Shown: piece after piece, positions 24,484-32,940 of the stretch
How positions within the stretch are numbered: the first letter of the stretch is position 1
Layout: each line of letters begins with the position of its first letter
Assembly: GCA_036555665.1 (NCBI GenBank)
Contig: DATBKW010000063.1
Location: 1 to 38,697 of the forward strand
Direction: 5' to 3'
Length of the DNA: 38,697 bases
Source: JAOPZW01 sp036555665
GTDB taxonomy: Bacteria; Actinomycetota; Thermoleophilia; Solirubrobacterales; Solirubrobacteraceae
Translations under genes and position numbers: made by a program
Notes under the pieces: model-generated
Told to the model about the DNA's origin: nothing
The model's input: only the letters and a program-made list of their open reading frames with translations
Databases searched by the model: none

Positions 24484-25400
24484 GCACCCCGTCCAAGACC
24501 GGCGCGGCCGCGCTCTCGATCGCGTCGAACTCCGCGCTCATCGCGCTCAAGGCGATCGCCGGCGCCGTCACCGGCTCGGTCGCGCTGCTCACCGAGGCGC
24601 TGCACTCGGCCACCGACCTGATCGCATCGATCGTCGCCTTCTTCTCGGTGCGCGCGGCCGACGTGCCCGCCGACGAGTCGCACCCCTACGGCCACGAGAA
24701 GATCGAGGACATGGCCGCGGCCATCGAGGGGATGCTGATCCTCGTCGGCTCGGTGATCATCGCGTTCGAGGCCATCCGTCACCTCATCGAGGGCACCGGC
24801 GTCACGCGCCTGGGCATCGGCATCGCGGTCCTTGCCTTCTCGATCGCCGTGAACTTCGCCGTCTCGCGCACACTCAAGGCGCGCGCCAGGGCGACCGGCT
24901 CGCCGGCGCTCGCGGCCGACGCGGCCCACCTGACCACCGACATGGCGACGTCGGGCGGCGTGCTCGGCGCGCTCGTCCTCGTCGCGGCCACCGGCTGGGA
25001 CTGGCTGGACCCGGTCGTCGCGCTGATCGTGTCGGCGGCCATCGCGACGGCCGGCGTGCGGATCCTGACGCGCTCTTCGCGCGTGCTGGTCGACGAGACG
25101 CTCCCCGACCCCGAGCTGCACGCGATCCGCGACATCGTCGCCGAGTTCGGAGGCCACGGCATCGTCGGCTTCCACGAGCTGCGCGGTCGGCAGGCCGGCG
25201 CGCGACGCCACGTCGATCTGCACGTCCAGTTCCGCGCCGGCACCACGCTCGAGGACGCCCACGGGACCGCTCACCGGATCCAGGACGCGATCGAGGCGCG
25301 CCTCGGCGACGCCGACGTCCTCATCCACCTCGAGCCCGAGGACCGCGTCCGCCCCGGCGAGGTGCTCGGCGTCGCCGAGCGCCCGCCTACGTCAGGTTGA
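24480..25400 (+). CDS. Cation diffusion facilitator (CDF) family transporter
   Basis: A 306-residue CDF exporter. Metal-site residues are H42 and D46 in LHSATD and H150 and D154 in DAAHLTTD, both HxxxD pairs of the family. There are about six membrane helices and a C-terminal cytoplasmic ferredoxin-like domain (RRHVDLHVQFRAG). It exports a divalent metal such as Zn, Fe or Mn against protons. Metal choice is not clear from sequence. ATG 24480 overlaps rdgB stop. The last 14 bases overlap the small membrane protein gene on the other strand. Confidence 0.93.
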   Translation: MSTPSKTGAAALSIASNSALIALKAIAGAVTGSVALLTEALHSATDLIASIVAFFSVRAADVPADESHPYGHEKIEDMAAAIEGMLILVGSVIIAFEAIRHLIEGTGVTRLGIGIAVLAFSIAVNFAVSRTLKARARATGSPALAADAAHLTTDMATSGGVLGALVLVAATGWDWLDPVVALIVSAAIATAGVRILTRSSRVLVDETLPDPELHAIRDIVAEFGGHGIVGFHELRGRQAGARRHVDLHVQFRAGTTLEDAHGTAHRIQDAIEARLGDADVLIHLEPEDRVRPGEVLGVAERPPTSG

Positions 25401-25527
25401 TCGCGGCCGACGCGCCGACGACCAGCACCACCGCCGCGTAGCCCTGATAGCCCGACAGCAGCAGCGCCAGGCAGGCGATCAGGCACACGAGGACGGTCAC
25501 GAGCCACGCGATCCGGGCGATGCTCAC
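25387..25527 (-). CDS. Small two-helix membrane protein (46 aa)
   Basis: A 46-residue protein starting at GTG 25527 with a good ribosome-binding site (GGGAGGA at 25536-25542, 8-nt spacing). It has two hydrophobic helices, IAWLVTVLVCLIACLALLL and YAAVVLVVGASAAI, linked by SGYQG. No family is recognised. It overlaps the CDF 3' end by 14 bases on the opposite strand, and its start is 23 bases from that of the divergent 87-aa gene. The site and helix pattern make it a real gene despite its small size. Confidence 0.65.
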   Translation of the reverse strand: MSIARIAWLVTVLVCLIACLALLLSGYQGYAAVVLVVGASAAINLT

Positions 25528-25550
25528 GCGGCCTATCCTCCCAAGTCGCG

Positions 25551-25814
25551 ATGACGTCGGGCTCACCGCTGACTCCGGGCGCAGCGCTCGGCTGGCTGCG
25601 CTCACTGTCGATCGACATCACGGCCGCAGCGGTCCTCGACGCGAACGGCGCTGTGCTGGCAGGGGATCCCGCGCTCGCGGACGCCGCGCCTGCGCACCTC
25701 ATCAGCGCTCGATCCGAGCGTCACGCTATCGTCGTGCGCGTCGGTCCCAGGGCGCTCGAGCGTCTCGTGCGGGCCGATCTGCAGGCCGCGCTGGAGGCGC
25801 TCGAACACCGCTAG
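25551..25814 (+). CDS. Uncharacterised 87-aa protein
   Basis: The sequence LRSLSIDITAAAVLDANGAVLAGDPALA at residues 16-43 has the 'hydrophobic strand, D-x-x-G, strand' rhythm of roadblock/LC7 or PAS-like small domains, but I do not recognise a family. The C-terminus is an amphipathic helix (ALERLVRADLQAALEALEHR). It has no signal peptide. Start ATG 25551 lies 23 bases from the divergent small membrane gene, suggesting shared control. Confidence 0.55.
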   Translation: MTSGSPLTPGAALGWLRSLSIDITAAAVLDANGAVLAGDPALADAAPAHLISARSERHAIVVRVGPRALERLVRADLQAALEALEHR

Positions 25815-25849
25815 AAAGCGGTGCAACAAGTGTTCATCTGCGAAACAAG

Positions 25850-25864
25850 GCCTGCCTGGCAGGC
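25850..25864. terminator. Perfect hairpin after the 87-aa gene
   Basis: GCCTGCC (25850-25856), one T, GGCAGGC (25858-25864) is a perfect 7-bp palindrome 36 bases past the stop at 25814. No U-run follows, so it could be an operator instead. The rest of 25815-26001 is AT-richer and should hold the HU promoter, though I cannot place boxes with confidence. Confidence 0.35.
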
Positions 25865-26001
25865 GTGTGAAAGCCCGCAAGATGCGGTATTCAGCGCGCA
25901 ATGGCTAGGAAAACGGCGTAGCAATGCGGTTTTCGGCGGAAGGTCGTCCGTAACCGCTGATAGCGTCGAATGACCACGACCTCACCAGGAGGGATCGAAG
26001 C

Positions 26002-26277
26002 GTGACGAAGTCAGAGTTCGTCGATCAGGTCGCCAATCGCGCGGACCTGGGCAAGTCCGAGGCCGGCAAGGCCGTTGACGCCGTCCTCGACACCATCCAG
26101 GAGACGCTCCAGCGCGGCAGCGATGTGACGTTCTCCGGATTCGGCAAGTTCCACGTTGCCGAGCGTGGGGCACGTCAGGGTGTCCATCCGCGGACGGGTG
26201 AGCCGATCCAGATCGCGGCGTCGAAGGTGCCGCGGTTCACGGCCGGCTCTGGCCTCAAGAAGGCCGTCAACGGCTGA
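26002..26277 (+). CDS. hup: HU-family nucleoid protein
   Basis: The 91-residue protein is a plain HU/IHF: N-terminal TKSEFVDQVANRADLGKSEA, dimer core DVTFSGFGKFHVAERGARQG, and the DNA-arm motif HPRTGEPIQIAASKVPRFTAG. No C-terminal Lys/Ala-rich extension of the mycobacterial HupB type is present. Strong Shine-Dalgarno AGGAGG (25987-25992) with 9-nt spacing fixes GTG 26002. It bends DNA and compacts the nucleoid. pyrF follows directly with an overlap, recalling the actinobacterial linkage of pyrF with a nucleoid-protein gene (mihF in mycobacteria). Confidence 0.95.
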   Translation: MTKSEFVDQVANRADLGKSEAGKAVDAVLDTIQETLQRGSDVTFSGFGKFHVAERGARQGVHPRTGEPIQIAASKVPRFTAGSGLKKAVNG

Positions 26278-27209
26278 GCGGCGGCGGAACGCAACACGCT
26301 CGGGCTCCGGCCGGTCCGCACTTCGCAGACCGGCTGGAGGCCCTGGTTGCCGGGCGGGAGTCCCAGATCGTCCTGGGACTCGATCCCGACCCCGCTCGGC
26401 TGTGGCCACAGGCCACCGCGGCGGCGCCCGCGACAGGGTCGTCCGCCGAGCGCGCGGCCGCCGCAGTGACCGCGCACTGCCTGGCGGCCATCGACGCGGC
26501 GGGCCCCGCGTGCGTGGCGGTCAAGCCCCAGCTCGCGTGCTTCGAGCGCCTCGGCGCCCCCGGCTGGGACGCACTGAACGCCACCATCGAGCACGCCCAC
26601 CACCGAGGCCTGCTCGTCCTCGCCGACGCCAAGCGCGGCGACATCGACGTCTCCGCGAAGGCCTACGCGCAGGCGCTTGCGGGCCAGACGCCCACCCCGT
26701 TCGGCACCGTCCAGGGTCTTGCCGCCGACGCCTACACCGTCAGCCCATACATGGGCCTCGACACGCTGCAGGCGCTGCGGGCGCCAACCGCGGCGGTCTT
26801 CGTGCTCGTGAGAACCTCGAACCCCGGCGCCGTCGACGTCGAGGACCTCGTCACCGACACCGGCGAGCGCGTGTGGGAGCGCGTCGCGCGCATGGTCGAC
26901 GGCCTCGGCAGCCCCGGCCCGGCAAGCGGACTGCACGACGTCGGCGCCGTCGTCGGCGCCACGGCGCCCGAGCACATCGCGCGCGCGCGCGAGCTGATGC
27001 CGCGCACGCCGTTCCTGCTGCCCGGCGTCGGTGCGCAGGGAGGCCGCGTCGAGGACCTCGCCCCCGCCTTCGCGCCCGGCCGCGCGGCGGGCCTCGTCAC
27101 CGCGTCGCGCAGCATCGTCGCCGCACACGAGCAGCACGGGGGAGACCCGGGCCACGCGGCGAGCCGGGAAGCGGAGCGTTTGCGGGCGCTCGCATGGGCG
27201 CTTACCTGA
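26274..27209 (+). CDS. pyrF: Orotidine 5'-phosphate decarboxylase, type 2 (start appears to be CTG)
   Basis: The type-2 PyrF converts OMP to UMP. RLEALVAGRESQIVLGLDPD is the N-terminal strand with the substrate-binding Asp, AVKPQLACFE follows, and DAKRGDI is the catalytic signature. The conserved N-terminal segment lies well upstream of the first usual start codon in frame (GTG 26466), and no ATG, GTG or TTG occurs between 26277 and 26465 in this frame. The CTG at 26274-26276 inside the HU stop (CTGA) has AAGAAGG (26257-26263) at 10-nt spacing and gives 311 residues. I therefore set the start there. A frameshift or a start within hup remain possible. Confidence 0.85.
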   Translation: MSGGGTQHARAPAGPHFADRLEALVAGRESQIVLGLDPDPARLWPQATAAAPATGSSAERAAAAVTAHCLAAIDAAGPACVAVKPQLACFERLGAPGWDALNATIEHAHHRGLLVLADAKRGDIDVSAKAYAQALAGQTPTPFGTVQGLAADAYTVSPYMGLDTLQALRAPTAAVFVLVRTSNPGAVDVEDLVTDTGERVWERVARMVDGLGSPGPASGLHDVGAVVGATAPEHIARARELMPRTPFLLPGVGAQGGRVEDLAPAFAPGRAAGLVTASRSIVAAHEQHGGDPGHAASREAERLRALAWALT

Positions 27210-27260
27210 CCGGGCAGATGGGGCAGTCCCCCGTCGGCAGCCCTATGCTCCGGTCATCCC

Positions 27261-27593
27261 ATGGCCAAGCGCCGACGCCGCACTCCCGCACGCTGGCTGG
27301 CACCGTTGGCCCTGGTCACGTGCGCCGTCGCGGTGTACGCAGTGGTCGACAACACGCTGCTGAACGACGACACGACGTCGACGAGCACGACGACGTCGCA
27401 GCCCGCCACGAAGACCAAGACGACGTCGTCCAAGCCGAAGAAGCACCGCCGCGTCTACATCGTCAAGTCGGGCGACACCTTGTCGGCGATCTCGCTCAAG
27501 ACGGGCGTGTCCCTGGCAACGATCCAGCGCCTGAACCCCAAGCTCGACGCCGACACGCTGCACGCGGGCCAGCGCGTCAGGCTGGCACGGTGA
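27261..27593 (+). CDS. LysM-domain membrane-anchored protein
   Basis: A 110-residue protein: basic N-terminus, one transmembrane helix or uncleaved signal (about residues 11-29, ARWLAPLALVTCAVAVYAV), a Thr/Ser/Lys linker of about 30 residues, and a C-terminal LysM (about 66-108, YIVKSGDTLSAISLKTGV..LNPKLDADTLHAGQRVRL). LysM binds GlcNAc-containing glycan in peptidoglycan. It overlaps dacA by four bases (GTGA), so both serve the wall. No Shine-Dalgarno is visible before ATG 27261; TATGCT lies 12 bases ahead. Confidence 0.88.
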   Translation: MAKRRRRTPARWLAPLALVTCAVAVYAVVDNTLLNDDTTSTSTTTSQPATKTKTTSSKPKKHRRVYIVKSGDTLSAISLKTGVSLATIQRLNPKLDADTLHAGQRVRLAR

Positions 27594-28828
27594 CGGCCCG
27601 CGTCCGCCTCGTGGCGGCCGCGGTGGTGGCGGCCGCGATCCTGCTCGTCCTCGCGCGCCCGGCGCCCGCGCCCGCCGCGCCGCCCGCCATCCGAGCCCCT
27701 GCCGCGATCCTCGTCGAGCCCGCGACCGGCGACGTCGTCTATCAGCGCAACGCGACCCGCCCCCGCGCGATCGCCTCGACGACGAAGCTCATGACCGTCC
27801 TGCTCACGCTCGAGAAGACGAAGCTGTCGCAGACGATGGTGGCGGTGCCCTACCACGCGCTGCCGGCGGAGTCGGTCATCGGCCTTCGCGCCGGCGAGCG
27901 CCTGACAGTCGCCGACCTGCTGCGCGGGGTCCTCCTCGCCAGCGCCAACGACGCCGCCGCCACGCTGGCCACGCGAATCGGCGGCTCGCAGAAGGCCTTC
28001 GTGGCGATGATGAACCGCAGGGCGCGCGAGCTGCGCCTGACCCACACCCACTACGCCACGCCGATCGGCCTCGACGCGCCCGGCAACTACTCGAGCGCCG
28101 AGGATCTGGTCAAGCTCACGCTGCTCCTGCGCCGCAATGAGTTCTTCCGCCAGGTCACCGACCTGCCGCGGGCGACGCTCACGAGCGGCGCGCACCCGCG
28201 CGCGATCGTCAACCGCAACACGCTCGTGCGCACCGTGCCCGAGGTCAACGGCGTCAAGACCGGCCACACGATCAACGCCGGCTACGTGCTCGTCGGATCC
28301 GCGAGCAAGAAGGGGATCACGGTGATCTCGGCGGTGCTCGGCGACCCCAGCGAGGCGGCCCGCGACGCCGATTCCCTGGCGCTCATCCGCTACGGCCTGG
28401 CCCGCTACCACCGGGCCACGCCCGTGCGCCGCGATCACGTCTACGCCACGGTCAAGCTCGCTCATCGCGACCAGCGCGCCCAGCTGGTGGCCACGCGCAC
28501 CGTCATCCGCACGGCGCGGCGCGGCGAAAAGCTGCCGGTCCGGATGCTCGGCGTGCCGAGCGAGCTCGACGGCCCGCTGCCGGCCGGTTCGCGCGTCGGG
28601 ACGATCATCGTGCGCCAGCGCGGGCGGACCGTGGCGCGCGTGCCGCTGGTCACGCGCAGGCCCATCGCGGCGGCCTCCGTCCTGCAGCGCGGCGACGACG
28701 TGCTGGGCCGGACGCTGACCGTGGTCATCCTGAGCGTGGTCGCACTCGCTAGCCTGCAGTTGGTCCTCCTACGTCGTCGCGCGGTTCGGCGCAGACGGCG
28801 AAGGGCGGGGTCCAGCGGGATCGCATGA
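27590..28828 (+). CDS. dacA: D-alanyl-D-alanine carboxypeptidase (PBP5-type, S11 family)
   Basis: The 412-residue protein has a signal sequence (about 1-30), SxxK at S63-T-T-K66, SxN at S118-A-N120, and KTG at K223-T-G. These are the three motifs of S11 low-mass PBPs that cut the terminal D-Ala from stem peptides outside the membrane. The C-terminus has a hydrophobic helix (about 378-398) and an Arg-rich end, so it is anchored. GTG 27590 overlaps the LysM stop. pfkB overlaps the stop by four bases. It is one of two wall genes in the chain. Confidence 0.93.
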   Translation: MTARVRLVAAAVVAAAILLVLARPAPAPAAPPAIRAPAAILVEPATGDVVYQRNATRPRAIASTTKLMTVLLTLEKTKLSQTMVAVPYHALPAESVIGLRAGERLTVADLLRGVLLASANDAAATLATRIGGSQKAFVAMMNRRARELRLTHTHYATPIGLDAPGNYSSAEDLVKLTLLLRRNEFFRQVTDLPRATLTSGAHPRAIVNRNTLVRTVPEVNGVKTGHTINAGYVLVGSASKKGITVISAVLGDPSEAARDADSLALIRYGLARYHRATPVRRDHVYATVKLAHRDQRAQLVATRTVIRTARRGEKLPVRMLGVPSELDGPLPAGSRVGTIIVRQRGRTVARVPLVTRRPIAAASVLQRGDDVLGRTLTVVILSVVALASLQLVLLRRRAVRRRRRRAGSSGIA

Positions 28829-29784
28829 TCATCACCGTCACCCTCAACGCGGCGATCGACAAGTCCCTCTCGGTGCCGAACTTCCGGCTCGGCCGCCGTC
28901 ATCGCACCGTCGAGCAGGCGACCATGCCGGGCGGCAAGGGCGTCAACGTCGCACGCACGCTGAAGTCCCTCGGCCAGCCGGTGATCGCCACGGGCTTCGC
29001 CGGCGGGGCGACCGGCACGCGCATCGTCGAGCAGCTCACCGAGGAGTCGATCCTCAACGACTTCGTCCGCATCCGCGAGGAGTCGCGCACCAACACCGCC
29101 GTGCACGACCCGACCAACGGCGAGACCACGGAGATCAACGAGCGCGGCCCGGCGGTCAGCGCCAAGGAGATCGAGCTCTTCCGCGACAAGCTCGTCTACC
29201 TGGCCCGCGGCGCCGATGTCGTCGTCTTCGCCGGCTCGCTGCCGCGCGGCGTCGAGGCCGACGTCTACGCGCAGCTCATCAAGGAGGTGCGCAAAGCGGG
29301 CGTGCAGACCGTCGTCGACGCCGACGGCGACCCCATGCGCCTCGCCGTACGCGCCGAGCCCGACGTCATCTCGCCCAACGTGCTCGAGGCCGAGGAGCTC
29401 GTGGGTCACGAGTTCAACGACGACGAGGACCGCATCATCGCCGTGCGCGAGATGGTCGCGCTCGGCGCGCGCGAGGCGATCATGACGCTGCCCGACGGCT
29501 GCGTCGCGTCCGTGCTCGTCGACGGCACACCGACGCTGCACCGCGTGTGGGTGCAGCCCCGCGAGGCGGTCGCCGCGGTCGGTGCGGGCGATGCGTTCCT
29601 GGCCGGCTTCGTGGCCGCGCGCTACACCGGCTCGCCCGCCCCCGAGTGCCTGCGCTTCGGCGTCGCGTGCGGCGCCGAGTCGACGCAGCGCCTGGGCGCG
29701 GGCCTGATCGAGCCGCGCGAGGTCGATCGCCTGCTCGGCGAGATCGAGGTCGAGCGCCTCGACACGCCCGCCGAGGTCTCGTAG
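28825..29784 (+). CDS. PfkB-family hexose kinase (1-phosphofructokinase/LacC-like)
   Basis: A 319-residue ribokinase-fold sugar kinase. MIITVTLNAAIDKSLSV opens the fold; GGKGVNVAR (36-44) is PfkB signature 1, and GAGDAFLAG (D256 as catalytic base) is signature 2. The subfamily is that of 1-phosphofructokinase, tagatose-6-phosphate kinase and PfkB 6-phosphofructokinase. Choice between them is not possible here. Next to a phosphorylase and a phosphoglucomutase, it could move hexose phosphate into glycolysis. ATG 28825 lies in the dacA stop (ATGA). Confidence 0.88.
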   Translation: MIITVTLNAAIDKSLSVPNFRLGRRHRTVEQATMPGGKGVNVARTLKSLGQPVIATGFAGGATGTRIVEQLTEESILNDFVRIREESRTNTAVHDPTNGETTEINERGPAVSAKEIELFRDKLVYLARGADVVVFAGSLPRGVEADVYAQLIKEVRKAGVQTVVDADGDPMRLAVRAEPDVISPNVLEAEELVGHEFNDDEDRIIAVREMVALGAREAIMTLPDGCVASVLVDGTPTLHRVWVQPREAVAAVGAGDAFLAGFVAARYTGSPAPECLRFGVACGAESTQRLGAGLIEPREVDRLLGEIEVERLDTPAEVS

Positions 29785-30474
29785 GTGCTCGGCCTGCCCG
29801 ACGGGGTCACAGCCTGCCTCTTCGACCTCGACGGCGTGCTGACGAAGACCGCGGAGGTGCATGCCCGCGCGTGGAAGCGGATGTTCGACGACTTCCTGAA
29901 GGAGCGCGGTGAGCAGCCGTTCGACCTCGTCCACGACTACGACGAGTACGTCGACGGCAAGCCGCGCCTCGACGGCGTGCACGATTTCCTGGCCTCACGC
30001 GCGATCGAGCTGCCCGACGACGAGGTCCAGCGCCTCGCCGAAGTCAAGAACGACATGGTCCTGCGGCTGATCCACGACGAGGGCGTCGACCCCTACGAGG
30101 GCTCGGTGCGCTACCTGCACGCCGCGCGCGACGCCGGCCTGCGCCGCGCGGTCGTCTCCTCCAGCCACAACTGCCGCGACGTGCTCGTGGCCGCGGGCAT
30201 CGAAGATCTGCTCGAGGTCCGCATCGACGGCGTCGTCGCCGAGGAGCGCCACCTCCAGGGCAAGCCCGCGCCCGACACGTTCCTGGAAGGCGCCAAGGAG
30301 CTGGGCGTAGGCCCCGAGCAGGCGGCCGTCTTCGAGGACGCGCTGGCCGGTGTGGCCTCGGGCCACGCCGGCGGGTTCGCGTGCGTCATCGGCGTGGACC
30401 GCGCGGGCCAGCGCGACGCGCTGCGCGAGCATGGCGCCACCGTCGTGGTCGACGATCTCGCCGACCTGCTGTGA
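29785..30474 (+). CDS. pgmB: HAD phosphatase-fold beta-phosphoglucomutase
   Basis: The 229-residue HAD protein carries DLDGVLT with the nucleophile D14 and D16, VSSSHN, GKPAPDTFL and FEDALAGV. This is the beta-phosphoglucomutase subgroup, usually paired with GH65 disaccharide phosphorylases, interconverting beta-glucose 1-phosphate and glucose 6-phosphate. It is slightly longer than the lactococcal enzyme and has an extended cap (about 33-95). GTG 29785 follows the pfkB stop directly. It overlaps the GH65 gene by four bases (GTGA). Confidence 0.9.
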   Translation: MLGLPDGVTACLFDLDGVLTKTAEVHARAWKRMFDDFLKERGEQPFDLVHDYDEYVDGKPRLDGVHDFLASRAIELPDDEVQRLAEVKNDMVLRLIHDEGVDPYEGSVRYLHAARDAGLRRAVVSSSHNCRDVLVAAGIEDLLEVRIDGVVAEERHLQGKPAPDTFLEGAKELGVGPEQAAVFEDALAGVASGHAGGFACVIGVDRAGQRDALREHGATVVVDDLADLL

Positions 30475-32831
30475 TCGCCCAGCCGCACTTCGCGGTCGAG
30501 CCGTGGTCGGTGACCGAGGAAGAGCTCGACCTCGACGTCCTCGCCCAGGCCGAATCGGTCCTCGCGCTCTCGAACGGCCACATCGGCCTGCGCGCCAACC
30601 TCGACGAGGGCGAGCCGTTCGGGCTGCCCGGGACGTACCTCAACGCGTTCTACGAGGTGCGCCCGCTGCCCTACGCGGAGGCCGGCTACGGCTACCCCGA
30701 GGACGGCCAGACCGTCGTCAACGTCACCAACGGCAAGATCATCCGGCTACTCGTCGACGACGCGCCCTTCGACGTGCGCTACGGCGAGCTGCTCGCGCAC
30801 CGGCGCACGCTGGACCTGCGCGCGGGCGTGCTGCGCCGCGAGGTCCACTGGCGCTCGCCGGCGGGCCGCGAGGTCAAGGTCCGCTCGCTGCGGTTCGTCT
30901 CCTTCGTGCAGCGCCCGGTCGCCGGGATCCGCTACGAGGTCGAGCCGCTCGACGGCGACACGCGCATCGTCGTGCAGTCGGGGCTGATCGCCAACGAGGA
31001 CATCCCCGCGCAGTCCGACGATCCGCGCGCCGCGGCCGCGCTTCGCGCGCCGCTGGTCTGCGAGTGGCACGGCCACTTCGAGCAGCGCGCGGTCCTCGTG
31101 CACAGCACGAAGGCCAGCGGCCTGCGGATGGCGGCGGCGATGGACCACGAGATCGGCGGTCCCGACGGGACGGTGACCGAGACCGAGAGCTTCGAGGACA
31201 TCGCACGGGTCACGGTCAGCGCGGAGGTCGGCCATGGCGAGACGCTCACGGTGACCAAGTACCTCGCCTACGGCTGGTCGAGCCAGCGCACGATGGTCTC
31301 CGTCCGCGACCAGGTCGGCGCCGCGCTGGCGTCGGCGCGGCGCACCGGCTTCGACGGGCTCCTCGACGAGCAGCGCGCCTACCTCGACGATTACTGGGCT
31401 CGCGCCGACGTGGAGATCGACGGCGACGACGAGCTCCAGCAGGCCGTGCGCTTCGCGCTCTTCCACACGCTGCAGGCGGGCGCGCGAGCCGAGCAGCGCG
31501 CGATCGCCGCCAAGGGGCTGACGGGCTCGGGCTACGACGGCCACGTGTTCTGGGACACCGAGACCTATGTCCTGCCGATGCTGACCTACACGGTGCCCGA
31601 GGCCGCGCGCGACGCGCTGGCCTGGCGCCACTCGACGCTCGACCTTGCGCGCGAGCGCGCGAGCCAGCTGCACCTGCGCGGTGCCGCCTTCCCGTGGCGG
31701 ACGATCCGCGGGCACGAGTGCTCGGCCTACTGGCCCGCGGGCACCGCCGCCTTTCACATCAACGCCGACATCGCCGATGCCGTCATGCGCTACCTGCGCG
31801 CGACCGTCGACGAGGACTTCGGGCGCGGCGCGGGCCTCGAGCTGCTGGTGGCCACCGCCCGGCTGTGGCACTCGCTCGGCCACCACGACGCGCGCGGGAC
31901 CTTCCACATCGACTGCGTGACGGGCCCCGACGAGTACTCGGCGATCTGCAACGACAACGTCTACACGAACCTGATGGCCGCCCGGAACCTCACCGGCGCC
32001 GCCGATGCCTGCAACCGCTTCCCGCGCGAGGCGGCCGCGCTCGACGTCGACGACGAGGAGATCGCGAGCTGGCGCGATGCCGCCGCGGCCGTGGCCGTCC
32101 CGTACAACGAGGAGCTGGGCGTGCACGAGCAGTGCGAGGGCTTCACGCGCTACGAGCGCTGGAACTTCGCTGCCACGCAGCCCGACGACTACCCGCTGAT
32201 GCTGCACTTCGCCTACGGCGACCTGTACCGCAAGCAGGTCGTCAAGCAGGCCGACCTCGTGCTCGCCCTGCTGATGTGCGGCGACAGCTTCACCGCGGAG
32301 GAGAAGGCCCGCGACTTCACGTACTACGAGGCGCTGACCGTGCGCGACTCGTCGCTGTCGGCGTGCGTGCAGGCGGTCGTCGCCGCCGAGGTCGGGCAGC
32401 TCGAGCTGGCCTTCGACTACTTCGGCGAGGCCGCGTTGATGGACCTCGACGACCTCGAGCACAACACGCGCGATGGGCTGCACATCGCGTCGCTCGCGGG
32501 CTCGTGGGTCGCGGCCGTGGTCGGCTTCGGCGGCTTTCGCGACCACGGCGGAACGATGTCGTTCGATCCGCGCCTGCCGCCGCACCTCGAGCGCCTCGCC
32601 TTCCGGCTCGTGCTGCGCGGCCGGCGCGTGCGTGTCGAGGTCGTGCCGGGCGAGGCGCGCTACGAGCTGCTCGACGGGGATCCCATCGAGCTGCGCCACG
32701 TCGATGCCGAGTTCACCCTCGAGTCGGGGACCCCGCAGGCGTTTGCGTGGAAGGCGCCCAAGGCGGGCCCGGTGCCCGAGCAGCCGGCGCGACGCGCCCC
32801 GTCCCGCCGCCGGCCGCGAGGCTCGGGCTGA
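30471..32831 (+). CDS. Glycoside hydrolase family 65 disaccharide phosphorylase (maltose/trehalose/kojibiose type)
   Basis: The 786-residue protein has the GH65 N-terminal beta-sandwich (SNGHIGLRANLDEGEPFGLP), a central (alpha/alpha)6 barrel with HVFWDTETYVLPML, the acid E488 in GPDEYS, and a C-terminal all-beta cap. GH65 phosphorylases use phosphate to split maltose, trehalose or kojibiose into beta-glucose 1-phosphate and glucose. The upstream pgmB supports this. The exact disaccharide is not readable. A basic Pro/Arg-rich tail (RRAPSRRRPRGSG) is added at the end. It is last of the hup-to-GH65 chain, 85 bases before the terminator. Confidence 0.9.
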   Translation: MIAQPHFAVEPWSVTEEELDLDVLAQAESVLALSNGHIGLRANLDEGEPFGLPGTYLNAFYEVRPLPYAEAGYGYPEDGQTVVNVTNGKIIRLLVDDAPFDVRYGELLAHRRTLDLRAGVLRREVHWRSPAGREVKVRSLRFVSFVQRPVAGIRYEVEPLDGDTRIVVQSGLIANEDIPAQSDDPRAAAALRAPLVCEWHGHFEQRAVLVHSTKASGLRMAAAMDHEIGGPDGTVTETESFEDIARVTVSAEVGHGETLTVTKYLAYGWSSQRTMVSVRDQVGAALASARRTGFDGLLDEQRAYLDDYWARADVEIDGDDELQQAVRFALFHTLQAGARAEQRAIAAKGLTGSGYDGHVFWDTETYVLPMLTYTVPEAARDALAWRHSTLDLARERASQLHLRGAAFPWRTIRGHECSAYWPAGTAAFHINADIADAVMRYLRATVDEDFGRGAGLELLVATARLWHSLGHHDARGTFHIDCVTGPDEYSAICNDNVYTNLMAARNLTGAADACNRFPREAAALDVDDEEIASWRDAAAAVAVPYNEELGVHEQCEGFTRYERWNFAATQPDDYPLMLHFAYGDLYRKQVVKQADLVLALLMCGDSFTAEEKARDFTYYEALTVRDSSLSACVQAVVAAEVGQLELAFDYFGEAALMDLDDLEHNTRDGLHIASLAGSWVAAVVGFGGFRDHGGTMSFDPRLPPHLERLAFRLVLRGRRVRVEVVPGEARYELLDGDPIELRHVDAEFTLESGTPQAFAWKAPKAGPVPEQPARRAPSRRRPRGSG

Positions 32832-32915
32832 GCCGCGGCCACTTCAGGGGCCGCTGATAAGGTGGACGGATCGTGGTCTGCCGCCGCCACAGGCCCGACG
32901 AATCCGCTTTCCCTG

Positions 32916-32940
32916 GACCCCGCCTGCGCGGGGTCTTCTT
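32916..32940 (+). terminator. Strong intrinsic terminator before the guaB3 gene
   Basis: GACCCCGC (32916-32923), loop CTGC, GCGGGGTC (32928-32935) is a perfect 8-bp G/C stem followed by TTCTTGT, a classical rho-independent terminator on the plus strand. It is 85 bases past the GH65 stop and only 28 bases before the guaB3 start, so guaB3 needs a promoter inside the short space or must be read through. Upstream 32832-32915 shows TGATAAGGT (32855-32863) as a poor -10 candidate. Confidence 0.85.
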
